Assembly (NCBI GenBank): GCA_036785325.1
Contig: JAXIVH010000012.1
Coordinates: 7,026,364 to 7,090,363 of the forward strand
DNA: 64,000 nt
Direction: 5' to 3'
Source: Urophycis tenuis
Lineage: Eukaryota; Chordata; Actinopteri; Gadiformes; Phycidae
Shown here piece by piece: positions 11,636 to 59,973 of this stretch. The translations under genes and the position numbers were made by a program. The first letter of the stretch is position 1. Each line of letters opens with the position of its first letter. A model generated the notes under the pieces. That model made no database searches. It worked only from the letters and a program-made list of their open reading frames with translations, and was not told where the DNA came from.

Positions 11636-11830
11636 AGTGTCGCAACTCTCTTTTTCTATGACTCTGGTCTTCATTAACTTGTCTTTGTCACTCTAGCAAA
11701 TAGGCTAATATAGATATTGACAACTTAGCAACGTTGGTGAGGTTACCACATAGTTATGTTAAAGTGATGGCTCGGAGTAAAATTCACCCTGAGGTAATTT
11801 CCACCAATAATCCAGCCAAATACCCCCTCA

Positions 11831-12543
11831 GGGCGTGTTCACACCAAGCGTTTTTTTGTATAGGGAAAAGTTGAGCCGAGCGTTTTTTCTGTGTTTTGCA
11901 GCGTTTTTTCAAAAAAACGCCGAGAGCGTTTTTTTTTCGCTTAGCAACCATTACTAGTAGCAACATCAGAGACGGTTGAGGATCTTTGTCTACATCGTCG
12001 TTACAAAATGTCAAACAGACGATTGGCACTTGCGTTGGCACTAGCTGAAGTCGAGGAGAATCGTGTACCTGCACGTTTGTGGATGCACGACATCACTCGA
12101 CGAAGGCAACATCAAGGTGCCTACCACAATTTAATTCAAGAGCTCCGTTTTGATGATGCGCGATTTGCGGCATACTTCAGGCTGAACAAGTGTCAGTTTG
12201 AACAGCTGCTACGGATCGTTGTTGTCGTTTCGTGTTGGATTTGTCCGTCATCTTTTCATGTTTTGACAGTTGCTGAAAGACGAGTTTCCTTGGTGACGAC
12301 ATGTGTCAATGTTGCGCTTCTGATTGGTCAGTTGTCAAAAAAACGCGTGACGTCGGGCGTTTTTTTTCCTGCAAGTTGAAATTTCTTCAACTTTTTTTTA
12401 ACGCTCGGTGCGGTAGAAAAAAACGCCGAGAGAGGCGTTTTAAAAAACGCTGGGGGCTTTTTCCAAAAACGCTCTGCTACATAGGAATATCATGTAAAAA
12501 GAACGCTGGCAGAAAAAAAAAAACGCTTGGTGTGAACACGCCC
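11831..12543. mobile_element. PIF-Harbinger-derived MITE, 713 bp
   Basis: The ends are GGGCGTGTTCACACCAAGCG and its inverse CGCTTGGTGTGAACACGCCC, followed inward by runs of T and A respectively, so the whole element can fold back. It is flanked by a 3-bp TCA repeat (11828-11830 and 12544-12546), consistent with Harbinger's 3-bp duplications. It contains the first part of a HARBI1-like transposase and repeated AAAAACGC / GCGTTTTT words. Confidence 0.8.
12008..12217 (+). pseudogene. N-terminal fragment of a HARBI1-like Harbinger transposase
   Basis: From ATG 12008 the frame encodes about 70 residues including RLWMHDITRRR, AYHNLIQELRFDDARFAAYF and KCQFEQLLRIV. This is the typical N-terminal helical region of Harbinger nucleases (basic start, W-x-H-D, then F-x-x-Y-F-R-L). 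Similarity stops near 12217 where the frame runs into unrelated sequence; the catalytic DDE region is absent. This is how an internally deleted Harbinger derivative would look. Confidence 0.65.
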
Positions 12544-12598
12544 TCAGATGCATTTTTAGCGACGGTCAATATTTATCAAGTTTAGGGGTATCAGCTGA

Positions 12599-12922
12599 TG
12601 TGTATATCTCGTAAATTACCCCACTAATAATGCATGGATTGTTACCCAACTTCTGTAGTAGTACATATATGGTCTGTACTCACAAAACGAGGCATTTTAA
12701 AGTTTGTAAGTACACCAGGAGTTTATTTAAAAGAGCACTTTTCTGATAGCTTCAACTCGCTGTTGCTAAGGCTACCGCTGCGTCGACGTCTCTTCCGTCT
12801 TTCCGGATAAGTTCGTAAAAGTCCTCTTCAAAACTCCCAAGTGTAAGGAAAAAGTTAGTGAATTCAACACTCCATCTAATTTCAAGTATTCAATTATTCC
12901 AGTTGTCAATACATTTCGATGG
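12599..12922. repeat. 324-bp direct repeat, left copy
   Basis: From TGTGTATATCTCG to CATTTCGATGG. It is the same length as, and differs at only a handful of bases from, 14250-14573. The two copies bracket the L1-ORF1 insert exactly. The flanks outside the pair belong to the host transposon, so this is best read as a very long target-site duplication. Confidence 0.9.
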
Positions 12923-14249
12923 TATGTGAGCATATGTTCCGAAAAATGCAAATGTAAAACTATTAACTAAAAAGCACAGAGAATCGTAATCCATATTAAC
13001 TAAACAATGGGAGATAAAACGATAACGTGAAACAAACAAAGAAGCAGGTGCGCATGTACACAAGATCCAAAATCGCAGAAATGCCGACAAATACAGCAAG
13101 ATTCGATGAGTTGGATAGTAAACTTTATAAGCTCTTGGCATTGCTAACGACGACAAACACTCTTGTGTCGTCTCTAACGAAGAGAGTGGACTCAATGGAT
13201 AACAAACTCGGAATGCTTAATGGAGAGATGCATACCCACGCCATACAATTAAGCACACAGGCGAAACGCATTGATGAGCTACAAAAAAACCTCGACCAAG
13301 CGATGGACTACATCGACTCACTGGAGAACCGACATCGTGAGAAAAACCTCAAACTCCTAAATGTTCCGGAATCAGAAGAAACCGGCAAGGGGATTATTCC
13401 TTATCTGGTGGATCTAATGAAGACTGAATGGGGTTTAACGCTACAGGTGACAGACTTTGAGAAGGCACATCGACTAGGTCCACTCAATGAACGGGCACGC
13501 TATCCAAGAGGCATTATATTCCGGGTCCAGCACTTCCAATCAAAGCTACAAATTCTGAAAGCCGTCAATGCAAGCAGAGCGAACCAGGCCACGGTAACAG
13601 AGGACACCGAGCCAATTCAGCCAAAGGCCAGTAAGTACAGAATCATTTCTGATATTTCTGTACAACTAAGTAAGAAACGTGATGCATTTTGGCCTCTCAG
13701 GGAAAAATTACATGAGCTACATATTAAAACTAAGCTGAGACATCCAGCAGTTTTGCTTGTTACGATTGGAAAAGAAGAGCTAAGATTCCACACCGTATGT
13801 GAAGCAGAACGTGAACTATGCAACAGGTATCCAACGATTAAGCTGGGAGAAAGCGCAGACCAATCAAGGGATGGAGAGGCCGCCGAAAGGGGCTTGAACT
13901 GAACTTTTCCTTTTTTCTCTCGCCTACTACGGGAGAATGAGCAACAAACTTTCCTTCACCGACAGTCGTATTGTGTAACCCAGCAATCTTCACCGTAGAT
14001 CCGCTTGACACATCTTTCGTCAAACTATGGACAACTATGATTATGGACATTCTCCAGCTGTGGTTGGCGTTGTTGCCTACAAAACTAATATAGCCTAACG
14101 GGACTCTAATAAGGAATGTATTGATGTACGGGCTAAATTAATAATTTGAGAGACCTGCCTAATATGTTTCCTTACTTCCCTATACTATTCAGGACTATTT
14201 TCCTTCTCTTCATCAGCCGAATGGCTTAGTATTGGAGTGTCCGGTACAC
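12923..14249 (+). mobile_element. L1-type ORF1-only retroposed insert (HAL1-like)
   Basis: A 1.33-kb insert lies between the two 324-bp direct repeats. It contains a complete L1 ORF1 but no reverse transcriptase ORF after it. About 350 bp of non-coding sequence follow ORF1. No clear poly-A tail is seen at the right edge. ORF1-only L1 relatives are known in mammals as half-L1 (HAL1); whether this is such a family or a single internally deleted copy cannot be told from one insertion. Confidence 0.65.
13054..13902 (+). CDS. L1 ORF1p-like RNA-binding protein
   Basis: About 282 residues from ATG 13054 (the frame is open upstream to 13027). The order matches L1 ORF1 proteins. First comes a Ser/Thr/Lys-rich start, then a coiled coil of heptad-spaced Leu/Val/Met (TKRVDSMDNKL to AKRIDELQKNLDQAMDYI). 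An RRM-like domain follows, with ENRHREKNLKLLNVPE and the conserved EKAHRLGP segment (usual form: R-x-H-R-x-G). Last is a C-terminal domain with PRGIIFRVQHF, KRDAFWPL and HPAVLLVT. In L1, ORF1p coats the element RNA as a trimer. The frame is uninterrupted. It has no partner ORF2 here. Confidence 0.8.
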   Translation: MYTRSKIAEMPTNTARFDELDSKLYKLLALLTTTNTLVSSLTKRVDSMDNKLGMLNGEMHTHAIQLSTQAKRIDELQKNLDQAMDYIDSLENRHREKNLKLLNVPESEETGKGIIPYLVDLMKTEWGLTLQVTDFEKAHRLGPLNERARYPRGIIFRVQHFQSKLQILKAVNASRANQATVTEDTEPIQPKASKYRIISDISVQLSKKRDAFWPLREKLHELHIKTKLRHPAVLLVTIGKEELRFHTVCEAERELCNRYPTIKLGESADQSRDGEAAERGLN

Positions 14250-14573
14250 TGTGTATATCTCGTAAATTACCCCACTAATAATGCATGGATTGTTACCCAA
14301 CTTCTGTAGTAGTACATATATGGTCTGTACTCACAAAACCAGGCATTTTAAAGTTTGGAAGTACACCAGGAGTTTATTTAAAAGAGCACTTTTCTGATAG
14401 CTTCAACTCGCTGTTGCTAAGGCTACCGCTGCGTCGACGTCTCTTCCGTCTTTCCAGATAAGTTCGTAAAAGTCCTCTTCAAAACTCACAAGTGTAAGGA
14501 AAAAGTTAGTGAATTCAACACTCCATCTAATTTCAAGTATTCAATTATTCCAGTTGTCAATACATTTCGATGG
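14250..14573. repeat. 324-bp direct repeat, right copy
   Basis: Partner of 12599-12922. Differences include CCAGGC for GAGGC and GTTTGGAAG for GTTTGTAAG. The host transposon continues directly at 14574. Confidence 0.9.
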
Positions 14574-14955
14574 AGTTATTATAAATTTCTGACTCCTTAC
14601 TTTCAGAAGAAAATGTTCGGAGAACTGCTTCTTGTGCTCGACCTTGAACATCACTAATAACTTCCTCCATCGAACAAACTATCGTTTGGATAGTACTTTG
14701 AGAACAACCAGAGGTTTGTAAGTGTGAAACAACTGAACTGCACATTCTTTCAAGTGAGTACTGTGTAATTACAGGGGGAACCTGTAACATGGATGCAGCA
14801 GAAGTTGTTGGCTGTTCACTTAAAGATTCAAGCTCAAAATGTCTTTGTGTGGCCACTTCCTGGTTAGTAACGACCAGTTCATCATGGATCTTATGAACAG
14901 TCTTTAGTTGCTTTCTGAAGCCATTGTATGTACAAAAAGATGAAGGACATCCTTG
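14557..14955 (-). pseudogene. Fragment of an unrecognised zinc-finger transposon protein
   Basis: Read on the minus strand, an open frame of about 130 codons begins at the duplication boundary. It starts with a C2H2-like finger (CPSSFCTYNGFRKQLKTVHK) and then a Glu/Ser-rich stretch. It continues into a helical segment with SLERMCSSVVSHLQTSG and STIQTIVCSMEEVISDVQG. It ends at the L1-insert flank repeat. The style (finger followed by a helical S-x-V-x-x-x-L block) resembles proteins of some fish repeats, but I cannot name the family. The 5' end is cut off at 14958, where duplication-derived sequence resumes. Confidence 0.4.
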
Positions 14956-15108
14956 CTCTAAAAATTCTATATCAAAATGTAGAGAGAGAGAGAGAGAGAG
15001 AGAGGCAGGCTGGCAGAGAACGAGTCTGTATTATGTGCCCTATGCTGTGTGGATGGGGGCTCTGCACTGCCTACTTTTTCACCACTAGTTGGCCTGCTGC
15101 TCTCGCAC

Positions 15109-15875
15109 TAGTGATGTGTCGGTCGTGAACGATTCGTTCAATATGAACTAATCTTTTATATGACTCGGGAGTAATGAGTCGTCTCAGTGAGTGATTCGTT
15201 CATTTTCCTGCAGTATCTTCCCTGTCCACATGACAACAGTTCATTAACCGGATCGTTCATACGGATCGGTCTCTCGTTCATTAGTCAAGTGACAGGCAGC
15301 TCAGGCTGAACGGTTCATTCTCGTTCATCGGATCGTTCATTTGTCACGTGACAGGCAGCTCAGGCTGAACGCTTCGTTCTCGTTCATTCTCGTTCATCGG
15401 ATCGTTCATTTGTCACGTGACAGGCAGCTCAGGCTGAACGGTTCGTTCTCGTTCATTCATTCGGATCGGTCACTCGTTCATTTATCACGTGACAGCTACC
15501 CAGTCACTGTCGTGTCGTGCTTTCAAACAACAGTGGCAGGGAGGATACAGGACACAAGTCACTTTATAGTGGTGTGTATTTGCTTTCCAAGGGTTTCACA
15601 TGGTTTGAATTGCTTGTGTAATTTTGTGTAAACTTTGTCAACTGTAAACCATGTTGCCTTCATTGTTAAGTGTTTGAGAACCGCAGTCTTTTTTACAATG
15701 CTCACAAGAGGGCTACAGCAGGTGGCGCTGTAGCCCAAGCCAATGAGGAGGGCTACAGCGCCACCTGCTGTAAAAATGAATGAAATGAACGAAATGACTC
15801 AAAAAGATTTGTTCAATTTACTGTCCGAGAGTAAAAGATCCGAATCAGTAGAAAGATTCGAACTTCCCAACACTA
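15109..15875 (+). mobile_element. hAT-type non-autonomous element, full length (about 767 bp)
   Basis: The termini are TAGTGATGTG and the inverse CCCAACACTA. The same family, truncated and inverted, lies at 2694-3264. The interior has about three tandem units containing GTCACGTGACAGGCAGCTCAG and many CGTTCATT words. There is no matching 8-bp flank: the sequence on the two sides corresponds to right-copy positions 970 bp apart, so the insertion was accompanied or followed by a deletion. It also contains a short inverted pair, GGTGGCGCTGTAGCC / GGCTACAGCGCCACC (15722-15766). Confidence 0.75.
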
Positions 15876-16501
15876 CTTTGTTGAGGTGAGGGCAGAAAAT
15901 GGTGAGGACATCCCCCAGGGGGTGGGGTTTGAGCCAGAGCCACTCCTTCTGACTCAACTTCATTGGTAGACACCCATTGCCAAATGCAGAAACAACAAAC
16001 GTATTTTGCTAAAAATACAAGTCGCTCCCAGAACACAACACATCACCAGAAGCATCTGAACTGAACCCAAATCACATTACCATGTGATTATTATTTGAAC
16101 TTTTTCTTTTTTTGGTATTCATTTCATTCAGTATGTGTTCCTCTCTGTTTGCAGAGCGGTGGTCAAATGCAGTAGTGGGTCATGCTGGGGGGTTTATAAT
16201 GTAGTGTCAGCCGGTTGTAACTGTACAGTTTATGCAAATGATGTGATCACAATAGTGATCAGATCACTTACAGTGAGGAGGAAAAAAATGTGATTACCAA
16301 AATATGTTGCCTACATTTATTTAGTCTGTGAATTAGTTAAGAGGACTGAAAGCCTGCGAAGATCTTTTGAGAAGTGTGTCCAGCTGAGGGGACCATAATT
16401 CTGTATTCCATTCTATATTTAATCTGCATTTAGATTTAAGGTCATGCCAACACGTTTCCCTTCCTCTATTCTGATCTGTGGAATAAACGACTATTAGTCA
16501 G

Positions 16502-17125
16502 TGTAGCGGCCCACTCGAAATAACCACACAAGATGCAGAGAGCTTTGACTGGTGCAACTTTAATTCTCTCCTCTTTTCACCTCGCATTCTGACACCGTGA
16601 AAACTATGTGGACAGAAAATACAAATGCCACAGTACCATATTATGTCCACGAATAATGTATAGAAATCATGTTTACATTTTAAACTTAACACAAATAATT
16701 TTAGTAAACTTAAATAATGACAGTCCACTTGTTTTTTTTACAATGAATACACTATCAGTCTCCTCCTACCTCCTTCTGCTTCCAGGGGCGCTACGTTTGA
16801 GCTCAGCCTGCCAGCAGCCTATCTTCTACACACACACCTCGCAGTGACACTCCTTAAACTTGACATGCAAACGACACAAACATGAAGCGAACCACAATAA
16901 ATTACCCTCTCACATGTTTCCACGCAGAATATGACAAGTAAATAATTTGTTTGCATGTTTTACCAACTCTGGAGCAACGTGAACATGACGTTACGACAAG
17001 ACGGGAGCGGGAAGTCTAGCAACAGTAGTCAACGACAACAGGAAGTAGAAGAAAAAGAGCGGTGCTCTTCAAAATAGAAGCACAAATGTAAAGTGACAGA
17101 ACTGGCAAATTTGCTGCCATTTACA
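16502..17125. mobile_element. Solo LTR (624 bp) of an LTR retroelement
   Basis: It starts TGTAGCGGCC and ends CATTTACA (TG...CA), and is bounded by the 5-bp duplication GTCAG at 16497-16501 and 17126-17130. The right-hand duplicate has the empty site TTAGTCAGAACCAG at about 42424-42437. No internal retroelement genes are present. The orientation is not clear. Confidence 0.88.
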
Positions 17126-17752
17126 GTCAGAACCAGAGGTGGCAATAGAAAAAATAAAAGAAAAAAATAAATGGATTTCTTGATTAGATATGAATAATTG
17201 CCATCCTACTTCCCCGTAGCTCGGCTCATGTTCTGTAAAAAAAAAAAAAGTGATTCAGACTTTGCCCGACACTGTTGCTGCTGCATGTTTGTCATGAAGC
17301 CGGGCGAAAAGGAAGTGGAGTGTCATGACATACGATATGATACCTTTCACAAGTGAGTTTTGGAGGCTCCAGCGCTCCTCCGAGGCGATACAGCTCAGTG
17401 TGTGTTTCAGTGTCTTTTTATGTACCATCTTTTGCAGACCAAAGTGTAGCCCCACCGGGCCTGCGCTGTACAGCTGAATAATTTACTCCCCATTGCCTTG
17501 TGAATGTCAATTATTCATATATTGGTATGGATGGAATATTGATACGTTCCGTTCCGATGGTTTGTAACTAAACTGGACTTTGATAGTGGTTACTCTTCTT
17601 TTCTTTTTGTGTGTGGATGTGTTGGATGTTAGGAGCTTATGGTAAGATACCACCAGTGTTTACTGGTGGAAACAACGCACATATTGGGGATCATTAACTG
17701 AGATTAAGATGGCAGAGGCCATCGATTGTGCCGGAAGATATGGCCAAGGCAT

Positions 17753-18830
17753 GTCTTTCACAGTCAGAAAGTCCGTGCTCATGGCGAGTGTTGGATCCTC
17801 CCCCTGATCAAATCTGTTGTTCAGCCCCGCCCTGCGACCGTGCAGGCTAGGACAGGGCTGTGCCTGAAGTGATTATATCGTCCTTCAGTGTGCTGAAAAT
17901 GCCAACCATTTCACAAACAAGAATGCTTGACATTCGAGGAAACCAAAGTGTATGTGGGTGAGAATGTTGAAGTACAGGTGACTTGTTGAAGTACAGGTGA
18001 CTGGTGACTTTCTTACTGTATTAGCAGCAATGAAATGTTTCATCTTCTTATGACAAATGTACTCTTTGGAAGTCGCTTTGGATAAAAGCGTCTGCAAAAT
18101 GTAAATGTAAATGTACAGAAGATCAGCAGGCAACTTCAATAAAACCCCAACACAATATTTACTTATGTAAAATCACTCCCCACCTTAGACCCACATGCTG
18201 AAATTTGACACCGTAGAAACCCTACATAAGTACTTATTTTAATAGCCTCTGCCCTTTGAAGCGTTCAGTGAACGCTTAATTTCATCTCTATGAATGGGAT
18301 CAATTTCCTATGTTAATATCATGTTCACGTCTACACTTCTACTATGTGTTGGAGAATGGGAGGTGTCCCTTTAAGGAGCTAACTTGAAGCCAATGAGGAG
18401 ACCCAATCAGTTAACATTGGGTGCAGGTGTGAGGACACACTGAACAGAAGGCTCAGGGTTGGCTAATGTTAAGAATGTGCATTATCATGTTTTTAAAAGA
18501 CTGAATGTGACACATTTTCATCCTACCTGCTATACAGACACACAGGCACTCACACACTCTAAGGCTTTGTCAATGGTTGCACCTGGAAGCTTCCTATACC
18601 TCATATGACCTTCATATGCAGTAAAAGGTTAAACAATGAACATGCATAAGAGGATATGTCACTAACTAGCCAGTGTTTTATTGAAGTAGATCTAAATGCT
18701 GGCTCACGAGCCATGAACACAGTGTTCTGCTGCTCCCTGCTCCTTGAGGTCACTCAGAGCAGCGCACTAAACGCCGAGTGGAGGTGAAGTGAGAAGCAAA
18801 CAGACGTCCACAGCAGAAAGTAACGCGGTC
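17753..18830. other. Intergenic sequence with a dispersed fish-repeat signature
   Basis: No gene is seen. Around 18070-18119 the words TCGCTTTGGATAAAAGCGTC and TGTAAATGTAAATGTA form the familiar end of an abundant teleost short repeat. The rest is unremarkable. Confidence 0.45.
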
Positions 18831-18835
18831 TCTCC

Positions 18836-19824
<989 letters not shown>

Positions 19825-20548
19825 CAGTGTTTCCCCTAGATGTTTTTGTGGCAGTGGTGCTGTGTGCTGGTAACCTAGCAACATTAGGGGGGTCCGGGGG
19901 CATGCCCCCCCGGAAGAACATTTTGAAAGATAACCCTTTAAATGGTTACTTCTGGTGAGATTTGTATGAAAAAAAGTTACAGATTGAGCTTCCAAATATG
20001 ACATAACAACCAACAGAGTCAAGGTATCTGCTGAGACCAGATCATTGTGAAAATGTGCGATCACACTGTTCAATATTGCGATGACGATATGACTTGCGAT
20101 AATAAATAAGAAAAGAGTCAAATGTTGGTCATGGTGAATAAGTCGATATGAATTTAAACAAATTTGCATATCGTGACGTCACTGACCGCGTCTCCATCGC
20201 GTAAAAGTTCAGTGGTCTCCTTGACATCAGTCGACACGTCACTTTATAGCGGTGTCGAGATATTTCAATGCATTTTTTCATGAAGGACCTATTGCTACCG
20301 TGCATGAACCCAAAGTAATAATTTAGCCTTCTATAACTTTGAACGGTGACTGCGAACATTTTCTTTACTGCAGCCGCAGCCATCATAACAGACAAGCGCG
20401 AACCATTGATTAAATGAAGCGAATATAAAAGAAAGAACGTAGCCTACGTGTGTATGTAGGCAATTTATATTCGCGATACTTTCTAAAATATAATTAATAG
20501 GGTTTTATTGTAGTTGCACGTTGCTGAATGCATATAGGGGAAACACTG
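19825..20548. mobile_element. hAT-type MITE, 724 bp
   Basis: The terminal inverted repeats are CAGTGTTTCCCCTA (19825) and the inverse TAGGGGAAACACTG (ending 20548). They are flanked by CCTAAAT on both sides (19818-19824 and 20549-20555), a 7-8 bp duplication as expected for hAT. There is no transposase; the interior is non-coding. Confidence 0.8.
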
Positions 20549-21381
20549 CCTAAATACACTAAACCGCTAACAGGTAGGGCTGCTGCAGTCATTTTGCAAT
20601 AAAGGGAGATAATACCTCTCGCTGCCTCCTAACTTTAGAGAAGTGGGTGTGTGCTTTGCACTGTCAATGAAACCAGTTTGGTAAAACCCCACAGCATCCA
20701 AAATCGCAGATACGAGCCAACTGAGGTGAGTGATATCCTACGCTCGGTGTTCGTTGATAGTGCCAAAGTATTTTCCCAATTTGCTTCAATGTCGGCTATT
20801 GAATTTGTTCAGCCGTCTGCGGTTGTCTAAGGTTTCCTTCTTGTATTTTATGGTTAATAAGGTGGGTCAGGACCTGTAGGTCATGCAGATACTTGTGTGT
20901 CTCATGTGTTTCAGTTAAAGTTATAAGAGCATCTATATGATGTTCTAGTATTGTATTATTGTGTATCTAAAAGTTCATGTCAATATTGTGAAGGAGCGTG
21001 CATAATGACTCATTCTAATTATTATTATAGCAAAAGTGAATCGTTATGTTTGCCTTTTTACCCAGACCGCTTCCCCATGACATGGAAATCAACCGTTATA
21101 ATGTGGTCATCTGAGTGATTGGTATGCTAGAGACAGCTTTTACTGTCATTATCCTCTGGTCCCCTAACGTGTCCGTATGTGTGTATTATACGCGTAGTGT
21201 AGGCATGTGTCCTTTACATATAGTGGAAAAGTTCAGGCCAACTGTCCTACTGGTTCCATAAATATCTAGTGCTATATTTGAAATTAATGTACATTACATC
21301 CGTCAATCATTGGAAAATGTTGTCAATCCTACAAAGTGTGCGAACGACCCTGTAACTAACCGGTGTCGTGTTCAACATCAG
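20549..21381 (+). promoter_or_regulatory. Probable upstream and 5'-UTR region of hexokinase copy B
   Basis: No other gene is seen between the hAT MITE and the proposed start codon at 21382. A candidate non-coding exon ends at CCAACTGAG followed by gtgagtg near 20724, and the sequence just before the ATG (TTCAACATCAG) could be an acceptor. I cannot identify a TATA box or transcription start with confidence. Confidence 0.3.
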
Positions 21382-35264
<13,883 letters not shown>

Positions 35265-35367
35265 AGGCCTCCGAGACACGCACAGGTCAAATGTGGTAAT
35301 GGTGGAAATGTTGTTGCTGTTGTTTATATGGAGTGTGTTGATAAACAGGGCTGTTTTATATACATAG

Positions 35368-39039
<3,672 letters not shown>

Positions 39040-39408
39040 CCACGCGTTGGTTTCACGCATGCTCAGTACACACAGAATGCTCGGATCAGTTCAACAATTT
39101 TCAATATTACTACCTTTAAAAAAAGCCCTGCTTTGCATCGTAGGTCTCGCTTGATCTGCGCGATTATTTTGGGAGCTTTAGTAATTATCACGTATCGATT
39201 CGTCAACATCTCGTCATTTTTAAATATATCAAATTTGTTATTAACAATAAGTTATACTCTCGCAAAGTTTGGCCACACCTAGATCCTGTCCTATTTTCAC
39301 AAAAAAAGAAGGCTTTTCTTCTAGTGCATTTGTTTGCGTGCTGGTGGGTACCCGGCTGTGTAACTTGATCGGGAGCTCGGGGAAGGAATAGGGGAATGTA
39401 GAACTGCA
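39040..39408 (+). promoter_or_regulatory. Probable promoter-proximal and 5'-UTR region of the ARID gene
   Basis: Lies directly upstream of the start codon. The first 92 bp (39040-39131) survive almost unchanged in the left duplicate (3272-3362) while their flanks do not. No TATA box is obvious. The role is inferred from position only. Confidence 0.4.
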
Positions 39409-59605
<20,197 letters not shown>

Positions 59606-59941
59606 TGGGCCCGGGCCTCCCAGCCACTAGGGGGACCCGGCGCCCCCATGACCACCCCCCTCCCCCAGGAGTGGAGCTGTTACAGGCCGGGCTGCCACTT
59701 CACTGTGTCAAAACCGGAGGACCCCGGTACCGGGGGGGGGGGGGACCCCCGCCCCTTGCTCTTTGTTTCTGGAAGTGAAATGGTCAGCTCATGGTTTCAC
59801 TGTCATCTTTCGTTTCTCGTTTGTTTTTCTAAAAAAATTATTTTCTTCTCCCTTCCCCATTCCCCCCCCCAACGCCCCCTCCCCTGCAAGGATACTTCTA
59901 AATACTATTTCAATATTATGTAGAACATCAGAGAATATATG

Positions 59942-59973
<32 letters not shown>

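Larger units (their letters stand above)
3935..11666 (+). mobile_element. Complete P-element-like (THAP9-type) DNA transposon, 7.7 kb
   Basis: The left end CAGAGCCATAGAAAAAGAGA and the inverted right end (CTTTTTCTATGACTCTG at 11650-11666) match over about 31 bp with two differences. Both are flanked by the exact 8-bp duplication GTCTTCAT (3927-3934 and 11667-11674); 8 bp is the P-superfamily hallmark. The transposase-related region lies at 6473-9646. The long 5' part (3968-6472) has no intact gene but holds a CA repeat and fragments resembling the element's own transposase. Downstream is a large minisatellite, then AT-rich sequence with an AAATT repeat near 10675-10697. Ends and duplication are well preserved, but the transposase has a stop and a frame break, so this copy is probably non-autonomous. 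Confidence 0.88.
3363..14958 (-). mobile_element. Nested transposon stack; the host is an unrecognised zinc-finger transposon on the minus strand
   Basis: Removing the inserts leaves pieces 3363-3934, 11675-11830, 12544-12922 and 14574-14958, which read as one host sequence. The inserts are a P-type element (3935-11666), a Harbinger MITE (11831-12543) and an L1-ORF1 insert (12923-14249) with its second flank repeat. The host's only recognisable coding part is at its right end on the minus strand. This whole stretch replaces what should be the left copy of 39132-40673. The host's ends and family are not established. Confidence 0.5.
14959..17752 (+). repeat. Left copy of the duplicated ARID-intron block
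   Basis: 14959-15108 matches 40674-40820, and 15875-17752 matches 41792-43045, in the same order and orientation. Interruptions private to the left copy are the hAT element (15109-15875) and the solo LTR (16502-17125). About 970 bp present in the right copy (40821-41791) are missing or replaced here. Similarity ends near GTGCCGGAAGAT..GGCCAA (about 17752). Confidence 0.9.

Noticed and set aside
12599..14573. An LTR retrotransposon with 324-bp LTRs
   Set aside because: The repeats do not run TG...CA to a CA end, no primer-binding site follows the left copy, and the interior encodes an L1 ORF1, not gag/pol.
2694..15875. A single giant DNA transposon bounded by long terminal inverted repeats
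   Set aside because: The two inverted sequences are copies of one short hAT element with its own tips, and recognisable duplication-derived blocks (3272-3362, 14959-15108) lie inside the supposed element.
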